Made by a program: the position numbers and the translations under genes. From contig OY811986.1 of the NCBI GenBank assembly GCA_963681505.1, positions 774,140 through 838,139 of the forward strand: DNA of 64,000 nucleotides, in the 5' to 3' direction. This stretch comes from Eunapius fragilis (lineage: Eukaryota > Porifera > Demospongiae > Spongillida > Spongillidae). Positions 47,522 to 61,872 of the stretch are shown piece after piece (positions within the stretch are counted from its first letter, which is position 1; each line of letters begins with the position of its first letter). The notes beneath the pieces were generated by a model. The model was not told where the DNA came from. It saw nothing but the letters and a program-made list of their open reading frames with translations, and did no database searches.

Positions 47522-50500
47522 TGTGTATATATGTGTGTATGCACATATGTGTGTGCATGAGTGTGTACGTGCATGTGTATGCATGTGTGTAGTTTGTATA
47601 TGCACATGTGTGTGCGTGTGAGTATATGTGCGCGCACGTGTGTGTGTGTGCGTGTGTGTGTGTGTGTGTGGGTATGTATATGTGCCTATATATGTGTGTT
47701 GTGTGCATGCAATATGTGTGCAGGATGAAGGGTGAATGGTCTACCTCCTGGCAACAGGTCTACCTATCGTCCACCCATGCTCACTGAGCTCAACTTGGAG
47801 AGGAGCACGTGGCAGTTGATTGGAGCACTTTATGGCGACAGGATTAACCATGAGCAGCATGATGACAGCGTTGAGGACATGGATCTGGTTGTATGTGCAG
47901 CCCCTCTTGTGTGCTTGGTTGGACTCCTTACTTGTGTCCGCCCTTTTAGTCCTCATCCAATTTGTCAGACAAGGAGGCAGCAAATAATTTATTTGAGCGA
48001 GACAGTTCTGTGCGCCAAGCCCAGGTAAGCTGCACTAGGGGGGAGGGGATGGTGTAGGGAAGGTAAGGTGGTGTAGGGAAGGTGGGGTGGTGTAGGGAAG
48101 GTGGGGTGGTGAGGGAAGGTGGGGTGGTGTAGGGAAGGTGGGGTGGTGTAGGGAAGGTGGGGTGGTGTAGGGAAGGTGGGGTGGTGTAGGGAAGGTGGGG
48201 TGGTGTAGGGAAGGTGGGGTGGTGTAGGGAAGGTGGGGTGGTGTAGGGAAGGTGGGGTGGTGTAGGGAAGGTGGGGTGGCGTAGGGAAGGGAGGGTGTAG
48301 GGAAGGGAGGGTGTAGGGAAGGGAGGGTGTAGGGAAGGGAGGGGTGGTGTAGGGAAGGGAGGGGTGGTGTAGGGAAGGTGGGGTGGTGTAGGGAGGAAGG
48401 CAGTGTAGGGAGGAAGGCAGTGTAGTGGAAACTGCAATAAATATTAAGTGGTCTTCACACATTGGGTGATATTGCTGGTGATTGCTGTATTTATTAGTTG
48501 GACCAAATAGGGGAATCACCCCTCATGTTTAATTGCTGGGGGCCTAAGGGATGGTGCCTCTGTCGTGGTCTGGGGAGGGAAGCTGATGAGAACAAAGTTA
48601 GGGATGTGTTATCTTTTGGACTTCACAGCTTGTGGTGGACTGGTTGGAGAAGAATGCTCTCTCCAATCTGGAGGAACACCCTTCCAAGATCAGCTATTTT
48701 GCAGATGCCATTACTTGGGATAACACCCACCACGACCTGCGTCACAACATTGGCACCAAGAACCTGGTCACCTCTTTGGTACGGACACCGTATATATCCC
48801 ATCGGTGGTGCCTGTGGTATTATGGAGCCCCCCCCCCCCCCACCATTTTAGGATGTTGATGCCCCCACACGAGAAGGGAAGCACCTTTCAGATCTGGATG
48901 AGAAAGATGAGCTGTCCTTCTCAAAGCACCTGTTTGCCTGCGTCTGTGCAGGGCAACTATCCAAGGTAGGAGGGAGGACCTCCAAGGTAGGAGGGAGGGA
49001 GGGCCTCAGTGAACATGGTGCAAAGTATGGGCACCAGTCTGCTATGTGCGCAAGTGCTAACTGGTATAATGATTTGTTGTATCTTGTGCTCATTTTCATT
49101 TGTGCTTTTAACACCCGTTTTGCATAAGACACAGGGGTAATTAGGCCAACCTTGGGGAAAAGCAGAAATATATATATACAGAGAGCCGGCGAAAGGTCTA
49201 AAATTCAACCCAGGCAAGAGGAAGGGTGCGAAGTAGGGGGAGGAGCGGGAGGGGGATGTGCCCCCTCCCGCGCTAAGCGTGGAAGCTTTTTAAGTATATG
49301 TAATTGATACATGAAACTAGGTTGTTTTTTTAAATAGATGTAATCTCCTACATCTTTCATTGTCAAAGGTAGCGTCAACATCTTTTCCACGGCTTCCTTA
49401 TGGCAGTCACTGGCCTTATGCTGGCGGAAAGCGCTGGTAGCTAACTTTCAGTTTGTAAACCCATGGGTAATGAAGGCTTTGTCAGCATTTTTAGTGCTCA
49501 ACTTGTGCTCCTTGAAAGCGTATTCGCATGTGTGCACAAGACACTATCGTCAGCTTCACAATAATGAAGCCATTTCCACGTTACAAACCATGCTGATTGA
49601 AAAGCACGTTGACTACTGCCAAAGTTACGCTTTGGGAAGGCAAAACTTGCAGGCTGGTTTGGTTGTTCTGAAATAACAATTTCGGACTTGTCGGATTCAT
49701 TTGTCACTTTCGACGCCATTGCAATCACGTGATTGGATGCTAACTAAACATAAATTTTATCACGAAGCGAATTACACATATATTAATTTATTAATTAATT
49801 TATTTTTTAAGCCCAAAAATCTACCCAGGCAATTGCCTGGGTTGCCTGCTGGGCTCCGCCGGCCATGATATATATATATATATATACGTTTGATTAAGCC
49901 CAGGCTAACTGCCCAGGAAGCTACGTTTTGGGGGGGGGGGGGGGGGGGGGGGGGGTGTTGCTGCAAGAAGGACCTAATGCATGTCTTTTCTTATTTGATA
50001 TTCTAAGGGTTACCCAGGTCCTAGACTATAACTTCTTTCTTATGCACTGGAAATTGGTCTGTCCATCATGTTACAATGAAGTTACAATGGCCTGAATTTT
50101 TACATGTATATTTCAATTACACGCATCAACTTTGGTGTTCCTTCATGAAAAATTCTGTAGTGTAAGCTTAGCATTAGATCATGTCAGTGATCCTCCCTAT
50201 ACACTTTGTTATAAATACTAGTAGGATGGGAGTAATGATATACTGATCAGCACCTGAGCAGCAGAAGTGGGGGTAGTTGACCCCAAGCAGTAGTTATCAA
50301 ATTTTTAAAAGTATGTTTTAATTCCGTTCTGAGATTTTAATGATCTATCCTATTTTCAGATTGAAAATATGTGCTAAGAGTTAGTTGAAGGTTCTTACTT
50401 GCATACCACGGATGCTGTAGTATGAAAGCCTTTGTAGCTCAGTGGCAGAGCACTGGTCTTGTAAACCAGGGGTCGGGAGTTCAATCCTCTCCGGAGGCAC

Positions 50501-53228
50501 TTTTTTTTTTTTTCAATTTCCCTGGCACAGGGTGTGGAATTTGATAATTAAATATCTCTAATTTATGCTTTCTCATCACAGGACAAATTACAGTATTAAA
50601 TGGTAGGAAGACCCCACACTGCAGGAAAAGTATTGTTTATGCCAGTTGAAATAAGTGCACAAATTGAGTTATACAAGGGAGTTTGTCACAAGAGTTATAC
50701 ATGGACCATATCAGACCGTGGTAGTTATAGCTAAGTCTGCAGACACTAATGCACGATTATCCCAATTGCAGCATAACCACATTTGTCTTGCAGTGCCTAG
50801 TATACGTACTTGTGAATCATTCTATTTTCCCTCCATGAATTCATTTGGACTAAGCACCCTCCATGAATGTATTTGGGATACTCTAGTAAAGGCCGACGTC
50901 GATACACGGGTCGACTTCCTGCCGATTTATCGCCTGCAACTCAAATGAATATGGGTGAAAATTCAGTAAACTTTTTTCAAATGAATATGGGTGAAAATTC
51001 AGTAAAATAAAAAGTTATACTGAATTTTCACCCATATTCATTTGAGTTGCAGGCGATAAATCGGCAGGAAGTCAACCCGTGTATGTCGGCCTTTACTGGG
51101 ATGCAAGACTAAGCACATAAGGGTCGTATGAGTACAACCTCACCATATATGGTATGGTATCCAGGACAATATAAATTAGTGCATTATGTGTCATGTTTGT
51201 TTACACTGCTTTGCATGTGACAATGAAAACCTCTGTACATCAAGAAATAAAGCAATTCTTCAAGTACATGAGAGTGTGGGGTAGCCCTTGTCCCTCTTGA
51301 AGAATAAGAGTGTGGGGTAGCCCTTGTCCCTCTTGAAGAATAAGAGTGTGGGGTAGCCCTTGTCCCTCTTGAAGAATAAGAGTGTGGGGTAGCCCTTGCC
51401 CCTCTTGAAGAATGAAATGCTTCTTAGCTGGGCACTGCTTATAGTAAAACGCCATTGGCACAGTGACTTGTGTGTGTTTGGGAGTTACTACACGCCTGTA
51501 AGCATTCTCTCATAGCGGAGAAAGTGCCGGTCTTTAAAACTTGAGGATGTATTCGCCTTTGTAGCTCAGTGGCAGAGCACTGGTCTTGTAAACCAGGGGT
51601 CGGGAGTTCAATCCTCTCCGGAGGCACTTTTTTCACACACACAAAAAAAAAAAAACTTTTTGTTCGCTCTCCCTTTGATGGCTTTTTTTTTTTGATCCGT
51701 AAGGGTTAAAGGTGGTGGCATTGTTTGAAGCTCCAATAGTTTTTTTTTTAACAATCCTTATGGAAAGGAGAAAAGAAAAAAGAAAGATTGTTATGACATT
51801 TAATGTTTTTATTGACACCATCGAGGAAGTAAACGTTAATGGCTTCTTAATGAATAACATTAAATTCATGCCCACAGTACCACAATGTGTAGAAATCTAC
51901 CAGCTATGTTGGCTGTAAAAATGAACATTGTGCAGCTTAATAATTAGTCAAAAATTTCAAGTTAACAGGGGGTACTTTTGAAATATTTATTCAATTGTCC
52001 CATGCTACCTGTCTATTGTATGGCAGGCTTAGCCTGACTTTGATGCGAGCCAACGCACGGGCACTCCTGTCTCGAGCAGGATCATCTGTGGAAGATCCGT
52101 AGAACTTATTGTATATTAGTCCTTTTGTTTGTAATGTATATGTGTAACAAGATTCTTCAATAATAATAATATTCAATTCGACCATAATTTTGTATCGCAT
52201 CCAAAATATTTTGATTCTACATGTATTGATACCTCTAAAATACAATATCTCGTCTTCTGCTTTTACACTGTCTGTTTGATTTTCAAGAATACCTTTCAGC
52301 CTCATTACTAGCGCCACCTTTAGAGTGTGTAAACAAACACTTCTTGCTAAAATAACCATAGTTTGCTTAGTGTTAGGTAAGGGCCCAGAGGCCGTACATT
52401 ACTGTTGTGTTTTCTGTGAATTTCATTAGTGGCCACTTGTTAACTATCGTGAATAATAGTCTTGCTCATTAGTATTCAACTCACTGAACTTAATACGAGA
52501 TGGTCTGTGGAAAATAATATGTCTAACCTATTTTTTTGACCCCACAGACACCTTTTAAAAAAGAGTGCATAATTTTTACTTTCTCGATGGTGTCGCGTAC
52601 TATAATATCACTGATATGAGACAATTGTAAATGGTCCTTTTTTAGGCTCAGGACCTGTGTGTTGAATGTGGTCAGCCATGGAAGGCAGCTGTATTAGAGG
52701 GATGGAAACTGTTCCACGACCCAAACAGGGGCAAGGGTGAGTTATGAAGTTGGATGGATGGGCATGGTGTAGTTAACATAAGGGTTACAGGCATGGTGTA
52801 GTTAACATAAGGGTTACAGGCATGGTGTAGTTAACATAAGGGTTACAGGCATGGTGTAGTTAACATAAGGGTTACAGGCATGGTGTAGTTAACATAAGGG
52901 TTACAGGCATGGTGTAGTTAACATAAGGGTTACAGGCATGGTGTAGTTAACATAAGGGTTACAGGCATGGTGACGTGCGTGTTAATTACTGAACTAATGG
53001 ACTAGTTAGGTATATATGTGACTTGCACAGTAGCAAAGCAGAGACTGCTGGAAAGGCATTCTTGCGGGTGTTGTTTGGGAGGTCCCCCCCCCCCTGCCCC
53101 GGCCAGTAACCTGCTCGTATTATCCTCAGGTGAGTATGATGAGGTGGTGCCTATTGAAGGTAATCTACAGAGAGCCAAGTGGAAGGTGTCTTGCTGGGAG
53201 ATGTTGAAGGATGTAAGTGCTTGTGTGT

Positions 53229-53310
<82 letters not shown>

Positions 53311-56300
53311 ATGTGTGTGCGTTGGGTGGTGAAGGCATGCATGTGTATTTGTGTGTAAGTGCTAGTCTGGGTGATGTGCATGTAAGTGAGAATGGCTATG
53401 CTAGTCTGTTGTGTGTGACAACTTGTGTGCTTATGTTAAACACATACAGGCAGAGTATGTGTAATCCTGTATGCATATGATGTATATATAGTCTGTACTG
53501 GGGGTGGGGTATATATAGTCTGTACTGGGGGGGGGGGGGGGGGGGGTATATATATAGTCTGTGTATATATAGTCTTTGCTGGGAGTGGGGTACATATAGT
53601 CTGTACTGGGAGTGAGGTATATATAGTCTATATTGGGGGTGGGGTATATATAAGTCTGTGCTGGGAGTGGGGTATATAAAGTCCTGGGGGTGGGGTATAT
53701 ATAGTCCTGGGGGTGGGGTATATATAATCTGTGCTGGGGGGTGGGGTAGGGTACATATTTGTATGTGCATGTATCCTCACTTCATACTCATGGGGGGGGG
53801 GGGGAGCTTCTTAACATCGGCCACCATCTGTTACCTTCTCTTCTCTCTCACTAGCCTGACTACAATGTATATGAAAAGGCTGTTTTCTCAGCTCTGTGTG
53901 GAAACTTGAGGCTTGTAAGTTGAACAGTCTCTTTTCTCACCACACACACACACACACATGTGTACAGGTTGTATGTATATGGGATCATTGCAGCGAAATG
54001 AGTCCTCGTGCATATTTTTTTCAAATTATTTGATATACTAAGAGATCTACAACTTTATTCTTACGTACTGGAAATTAGTCTGTCCATCATGGTTTTACAG
54101 TGGCCTGAATTTTTAATTACGCTTGCATTTTAATTGGACGCATCAACTTTGATGATCTTTCCTGGACAATTGTATTAGGTCCCTTTTCGCTGCCACAATC
54201 CCATATGTATGTACACATATGATTGTTATTGCTTTATTTAAAAAAAAAAAATTTTTTTACTGTGTTCATTTGATTCCGTTGGTATAATAGCATTTACCAC
54301 TCCCCAGCTGCTTCCAGCCTGTCAGTCATGGCTGGACTATACATGGGCCTACTTTAAGGTTATGGTGGATGTACTCACAGAGCAGGTGAGAGTGTTGTAC
54401 ACACACCTGCACATGCACACAAATGTGCATGCATGTACATACATGTACATACATGTACATACACATTCATGATTATAGTGTTCAATAACATCAGGTATCT
54501 AATTCAAAAGAAACTGTGCTGTGATAGTTATTGTCCCATTCTACTATTTTTAAGTGATGTAGTTAATCATTCATGGCTTAGGTTAGAATTACAATGGTGG
54601 AGTGTGTTGGAAAGGTCAGGAGTTACCCTGTTAAAGGTTTCGTCATTGGAATATTAATACATGTTAATCATGATACGAGTACTTAATAATTGTGCAGTAT
54701 GCATACTTATGAAGTAGTCATACCTTTGTTACCAGGCCAGGAAATTAAATATTAGCGTCTTTGTTCTAATCGTCTGTCAGTTTGGGCGTTTTGCTCATCA
54801 GTCAATGTGGACATAGATTTGCAGTGTGTTTCTGTTGGCTGCAGTTGTTAATGGCAGTGTGAACGGCAGTAGTGCTTAGAAACTGTTGGCCATTACTATT
54901 GACAAAAAAGGTGAATGAAGTCAAACCTTTTGTGCAGAACCTGCGTTCTGTTTCACGTGCTGAAGAAGAAGTGGAAGAACTACCTACAGAATACTGGAAT
55001 GTGCCGTGAGTGGCCATTATAGAATACTGGAACGTCCATTATACGTTCTATAGAATACTGGAGTGTCCAATATATTTCCTATAGAATACTGGAGTGTCCA
55101 TTATATGTCCTACAGAATACTGGTATATGTCCTATAGAATACTGGAGTGTCCAATATATGTCCTATAGAATACTGGAGTATCCATTATATGGTGGTCTTG
55201 CCAATTGCATTTTCGTTTGTGTGTGGATTTGTCGAGGGGGTTGGTTGAGGGAGAAATATTTTCATCACTTTATGTTCTGTTCAGTTTCACTTCAGAAGCA
55301 ATATTTCGGGAAATTGACGCCAGTCCATCCCAGGTGAATTATGAAAAATATTAGAAGGGTGGCATTGAATGGAGGTTTAATTTATACGCATCGTAATGTG
55401 TGTGTGTGGTCGAGATGAATGACAGCCAAGGATACATCTATCTAATAGTGATCACAAGTGTGTACCCTTCAGTTGATAGTGGTCACAAGTGTGTACCCTT
55501 CAGTGATCACAAGTATGTACCCTTTAGTGATCACAAGTGTGTACCCTTCAGTGATCACAAGTGTGTACCCTTCAGTGATCACAAGTGTGTACCCTTCAGT
55601 GGTCACAAGTGTGTACCCTTCAGTGGTCACAAGTGTGTACCCTTCAGTGATCACAAGTGTGTACCCTTCAGTGATCACAAGTGTGTACCCTTCAATGATC
55701 ACAAGTGTGTACCCTTCAGTGGTCACAAGTGTGTACCCTTCAGTGATCACAAGTGTGTACCCTTCAGTGGTCACAAGTGTGTACCCTTCAGTGATCACAA
55801 GTGTGTACCCTTCAGTGATCACAAGTGTGTACCCTTCAGTGATCACAAGTGTGTACCCTTCAGTTGATAGTGGTCACAAGTGTGTACCCTTCAGTGGTCA
55901 CAAGTGTGTACCCTTCAGTGGTCACAAGTGTGTACCCTTCAGTGGTCACAAGTGTGTACCCTTCAGTGGTCACAAGTGTGTACCCTTCAGTGATCACAAG
56001 TGTGTACCCTTCAGTTGATACAGAGGCAGCGACATGAACACTTCTATCAGGTGCAGAAGCTAGTCATTCTGAATGATCTGAAAGGTTTGCTACTTTGTGT
56101 GAAGTGAATTTTGATTACACTTCTCATGAGTGTGTTATTCTGGTTGGTGGGGGTTCAAGCCAGAGTGAGATGGCATACTGATATCTCCTTTCAGCTCTTG
56201 TTAATTTGGGGGGTGGGGGGGGGGGGGGGGGGTAAGGCATGACAGAGTGTAGATTTTGATTTTTAAATTGGTTCCTCTACACAATGCTGTAAATCTTATT

Positions 56301-59300
56301 TGTTTGAGCGTGATATTTTGTTTCGCAGTACCTATTCATCTTAATAATTTGATCCTATGTGTGCAAGGTTTCCTAATACGGATAGGGTGTTGGTATCCGG
56401 GCAGCGTTACATAAACATGTAAAGGAGAGAAAGTATTGTTTGCAGTGCAGTTGAAATATTAGTGATTGTTTCATTGTCACACACAGATGCTTGCCTACTC
56501 AGATAATAAATGGCTGCATTGCTTGAATAACTCTATGCACTTCTCAGTGTGCACAACTGTTGAGAAAACAGAAAGCAGCCATTGAAATAGAAGTAGTCTA
56601 ATTAACCCTTTTGCATGACTAACTGATGACCTCATAGCACTTCTGGAGGCATTCAAATTGAGTATCCTTTTAAAGGTCAAGTAATTGATAGGGTGATTAA
56701 GTGTGATTAAGTGGCTTCTAAATATTAATTTTCAGGGGTTAAAGAACTAAATCCAAGGGACGCCTGCTGATAAGCCACGTGTGTACTATCTTTTTGATTG
56801 GAGGATTGAGGTGGCTGGAGTCATAACTATCCTTTGTGGGATCCCTCTGCACACTGTGTGGGATCCCTTTTGTGGGATCTCTCTGCATACTGTGTGGGAT
56901 CCCTGTGGGGGATCCCTCTGCATACTGTGTGGGATCCCTGTGGGGGATCCATCTGCATACTGTGTGGGATCCTCAAAGGACCCCCCCAATGGTACCCAAA
57001 AATATGCACCTCTCTGTGGGCAGTTCCACTTGGACCTCACCAACCCTACATTAGTAAACCCTACAAGTTAATAAGAAGCGTTCTCTGAGGGAAAGGTGGT
57101 GTTATGTAGGGAAATAGTGGAATTCTCAATGTGACATTTATTACATTCTTCACTTCCAATCAAAGCGGTCCAGAGACACAGCTATTTGAATGAGGTGTAT
57201 GTGTTGCTAGTATCTTGAAGGGACAGCTGTTTGATGATGTTAGGTTTGATGGCTGTTTATTCTGACGTTAGGTCTGGTGTCCCTGATGCATAGCTGGGTG
57301 ACAGACAAGACCAAAACACTGACCATCCACCAGCTAAGGTTCCTGGTAAGGTGGTGTGGTGATTGGGGTGTGTGATTGGGGTGTGGTGGAGGTGATGTTG
57401 ACACATTGATGGTGTGATGGTGACGTTAATAGTTCCTTCATATTTGCAGTCACATCTTGTCATCTTCATCGCTGGGTTAGGATCGGAGGAAGTGGAGGTT
57501 TGCATTGGTTGGTGTGTGGTGCGTGTGAGTATCTGTATTTGTTGTGTTGTACAGGAAGAGAAGTGCACAGAGATACTGGAAGCCTTCGTGAAAGTATGTG
57601 AACACATCAATACGTGCACACGTGGTCCATCCATGATGTGCACACGTGTGGTCCATCCATGATGTGCACACGTGTGGTCCATCCATGATGTGCACACGTG
57701 TGGTCCATCCATGATGTGCACACGTGTGCGAACATCTGATGTGCACACGTGTGCGAACATCTGATGTGCACACGTGTGCGAACATCTCATGTGCACACGT
57801 GTGCGAACATCTCATGTGCATGTGTGTGTGTGCACTTCTCATATACACGCACATGTAAGGTGTTGTCACACACCAACTCATGGTGGTAGGGTTTCGCACT
57901 ATTTTGTCATCAATGTACCCATCCCCACATCTCCCCCATATCTTCCCATCCCACATCTCCCCCACATCTTCCCATCCCACATCTCCCCCACATCTTCCCA
58001 TCCACACATCTCCACATCTTCCCATCCCCACATCTCCCCACATCTTCCCATCTCCACATCTTCCCATCCCCACATCTCCCCCACATCTGCCAACACGTCT
58101 CCCTCCACCCCACCCGCCCAAGTCCCTCACACACAGTGGATACCACTCGCTTGTAGCCATCTATGCTGCCAGGGTTGGCTTTGATCGTCAGATCAAGTGC
58201 TATGCTGAACTTCTTGAAGGTAACCCTGTGACTACGGTAACCTGTAACCCTGTAACCCTGTGACTATGGTAACCTGTAACCCTGTAACCCTGTGGTAACC
58301 CTGTTACTATGATAACCCTATGGTAACCCTGTGACTATGGTAACCCAGTGACTGTGGTAAACAAGAATAGTTGTTTACAATAATGTGTTGCAGGGATCAA
58401 TGTTACAGAGGAGCAGAAGAGATGTTTGGACTTAGGGAAGGAAGCAGGTGTGTTGCTGATTAATAGCTGAACATACACTTGTATGGTCAACTACATCTTT
58501 GTGCCTCTTATCTTTGTGCCTCTTATCTGTCTCTGTCTCTACGGGCCTTTAAACTTAACCCTCTCCCTTCCAGGATTGGATATTGCAGCTATTACAAAGT
58601 CAGTTGTTGAGAACATTCGAAACATGGATCCAGTAAGTATACCCCCACAGTCATGATCCATTAAGTATATCCCCACAGTCATGATCCAGTAAGCATACCC
58701 CCACAGTCATGATCTAGTAAGTGTTCTCCCACACTCATGATCCAGTAAGCATACCCCCACAGTCATGATCCATTAAGTGTTCTCCCACACTCATGATCCA
58801 GTAAGCATACCCCCACGGTCATGATCCAGTAAGTATACCCCCACAGTCATGATCCAGTAAGTATACCCCCACAGTCATGATCCAGTAAGTATACCCCCAC
58901 AGTCATGATCCAGTAAGTATACCCCCACACTCATGATCCAGTAAGTATACCCCACACTCATGATCCAGTAAGTATACCCCCACAGTCATGATCCAGTAAG
59001 TATACCCCCACAGTCATGATCCAGTAAGTATACCCCCACACTCATGATCCAGTAAGTATACCCCCACAGTCATGATCCAGTAAGTATATCCCCACAGTCA
59101 TGATCCAGTAAGCATACCCCCACGGTCATGATCCAGTAAGTATACCCCCACAGTCATGATCCAGTAAGTATACCCCACAGTCATGATCCAGTAAGTATAC
59201 CCCCACAGTCATGATCCAGTAAGTATACCCCCACAGTCATGATCCAGTAAGTATACCCCCACAGTCATGATCCAGTAAGTATACCCCACACTCATGATCC

Positions 59301-60989
59301 AGTAAGTATACCCCCACACTCATGATCCGGTAAGCATACCCCCACAGTCATGATCCAGTAAGTATACCCCCACAGTCATGATCCAGTAAGTATACCCCAC
59401 ACTCATGATCCAGTAAGTATACCCCCACACTCATGATCCGGTAAGCATACCCCCACAGTCATGATCCAGTAAGTATACCCCCACAGTCATGATCCAGTAA
59501 GTATACCCCCACAGTCATGATCTAGTAAGCATACCCCCACAGTCATGATCCAGTAAGTATACCCCACAGTCATGATCCGGTAAGTATATCCCCACAGTCA
59601 TGATCCAGTAAGTATACCCCCACAGTCATGATCCAGTAAGCATATCCCCACAGGGATGATCCAGTAAGTATACCCTCACAGTCATGATCCAGTAAGTATA
59701 CCCCCACAGTCATGATCCAGTAAGTATACCCTCACAGTCATGATCCTGTAAGTATACCCTCACAGTCATGATCCAGTAAGTATACCCCCACACTCATGAT
59801 CCAGTAAGTATACCCCACACTCATGATCCAGTAAGTATACCCCCACAGTCATGATCCAGTAAGTATACCCCCACAGTCATGATCCAGTAAGTATACCCCC
59901 ACACTCATGATCCAGTAAGTATACCCCCACAGTCATGATCCAGTAAGTATATCCCCACAGTCATGATCCAGTAAGCATACCCCCACGGTCATGATCCAGT
60001 AAGTATACCCCCACAGTCATGATCCAGTAAGTATACCCCACAGTCATGATCCAGTAAGTATACCCCCACAGTCATGATCCAGTAAGTATACCCCCACAGT
60101 CATGATCCAGTAAGTATACCCCCACACTCATGATCCAGTAAGTATACCCCACACTCATGATCCAGTAAGTATACCCCCACAGTCATGATCCAGTAAGTAT
60201 ACCCCCACAGTCATGATCCAGTAAGTATACCCCCACACTCATGATCCAGTAAGTATACCCCCACAGTCATGATCCAGTAAGTATATCCCCACAGTCATGA
60301 TCCAGTAAGCATACCCCCACGGTCATGATCCAGTAAGTATACCCCCACAGTCATGATCCAGTAAGTATACCCCACAGTCATGATCCAGTAAGTATACCCC
60401 CACAGTCATGATCCAGTAAGTATACCCCCACAGTCATGATCCAGTAAGTATACCCCCACAGTCATGATCCAGTAAGTATACCCCACACTCATGATCCAGT
60501 AAGTATACCCCCACACTCATGATCCGGTAAGCATACCCCCACAGTCATGATCCAGTAAGTATACCCCACACTCATGATCCAGTAAGTATACCCCCACACT
60601 CATGATCCGGTAAGCATACCCCCACAGTCATGATCCAGTAAGTATACCCCCACAGTCATGATCCAGTAAGTATACCCCCACAGTCATGATCTAGTAAGCA
60701 TACCCCCACAGTCATGATCCAGTAAACATACCCCCACACTCATAGCATACCCCCACAGTCATGATCCAGTAAGTATACCCCACAGTCATGATCCATTAAG
60801 CATACCCCCACACTCATAGCATACCCCCACAGTCATGATCCAGTAAGTATACCTAGGATAGTGTATGTAGTGGGAGTACTGAGACTATTCCTACCTCTTC
60901 CTCATTGATTGGCTTTGTGGGAGGGGGAGAGAAGTGGTGCCTGCTTGTGTGTGTGTGTATGTGTGTGTGTGTGTATGTGTGTGATGTGT

Positions 60990-61023
<34 letters not shown>

Positions 61024-61788
61024 CTATATGTGTGTGATGTGTGTGTATGTGTGTGTGGTGTGTGTATGTGTGTGGTGTGAGTGTTAAGTCGCTCACGTAT
61101 TGGGTGTGGACCCTGTTCATAGTTGCAGGCATTATAATACAATGATCTCAACCTTCCCATGTGACTGTCCATCAAAATGTGGTAACTGCAAGGGTTTAAA
61201 CATAAAGTATAATTTACATACCTTGTGGAACAAGATAGCAATAGCCTTATGTCCAACTTTGAAAACCAGTCCTGTGTTTGACCACAGGTATGATCTGATT
61301 GGTGGTACTGTGTTACCATTGGCGATTAGCCTGGCTGCATACATGTGCTATGGGCCACATAAAGGTGTGCTGTGTCCTTAATTGGGCTTCCAGGGGGTTA
61401 ATGTAGTGCGGTGCAGTTTAGCAGGTGGCCCACTTTATTAGAGGGTCAACTTAGAGGAAGGGAGGGGATGGGGAGGAGGGATGTGGGGAAGGAAGGAGGT
61501 GGGGAGGAGGGTGTCGGAAGACATGAATACTTCTGAATGGCTTCCTGCAATGTTTAGAGGCTCAGTCAAGTATGAGATGTGTTTCCACACATAGTGTAGT
61601 ATGTTGGAATGTGTACATGTGTGTAGGAAGCTATGTATCCCATTTGTGTGTGTGTTGGGTATGGTGTGCTTCTATGCAGGAAGAAGCTGGTGATGCCTGT
61701 GCATTAGAGCTGGGCAGAGAGGTGGAAATCACCAAGGTAACGTGTGTGGACCTTGAACAACCATCCCGCCTTCATCCTGAATGTGTTC

Positions 61789-61872
<84 letters not shown>

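Noticed and set aside
47710-47757. Exon start at 47723 (MKGEWSTSW)
   Set aside because: It would shift the frame. The acceptor at 47757 keeps the NUP107 frame ([14 protein letters not shown]).
51439-51642. Minus-strand frame containing [19 protein letters not shown]
   Set aside because: It is the antisense reading of the tRNA-Thr gene, a well-known source of false protein predictions.
58625-60852. CRISPR array
   Set aside because: Units are contiguous with no unique spacers, and the context is a eukaryotic intron.
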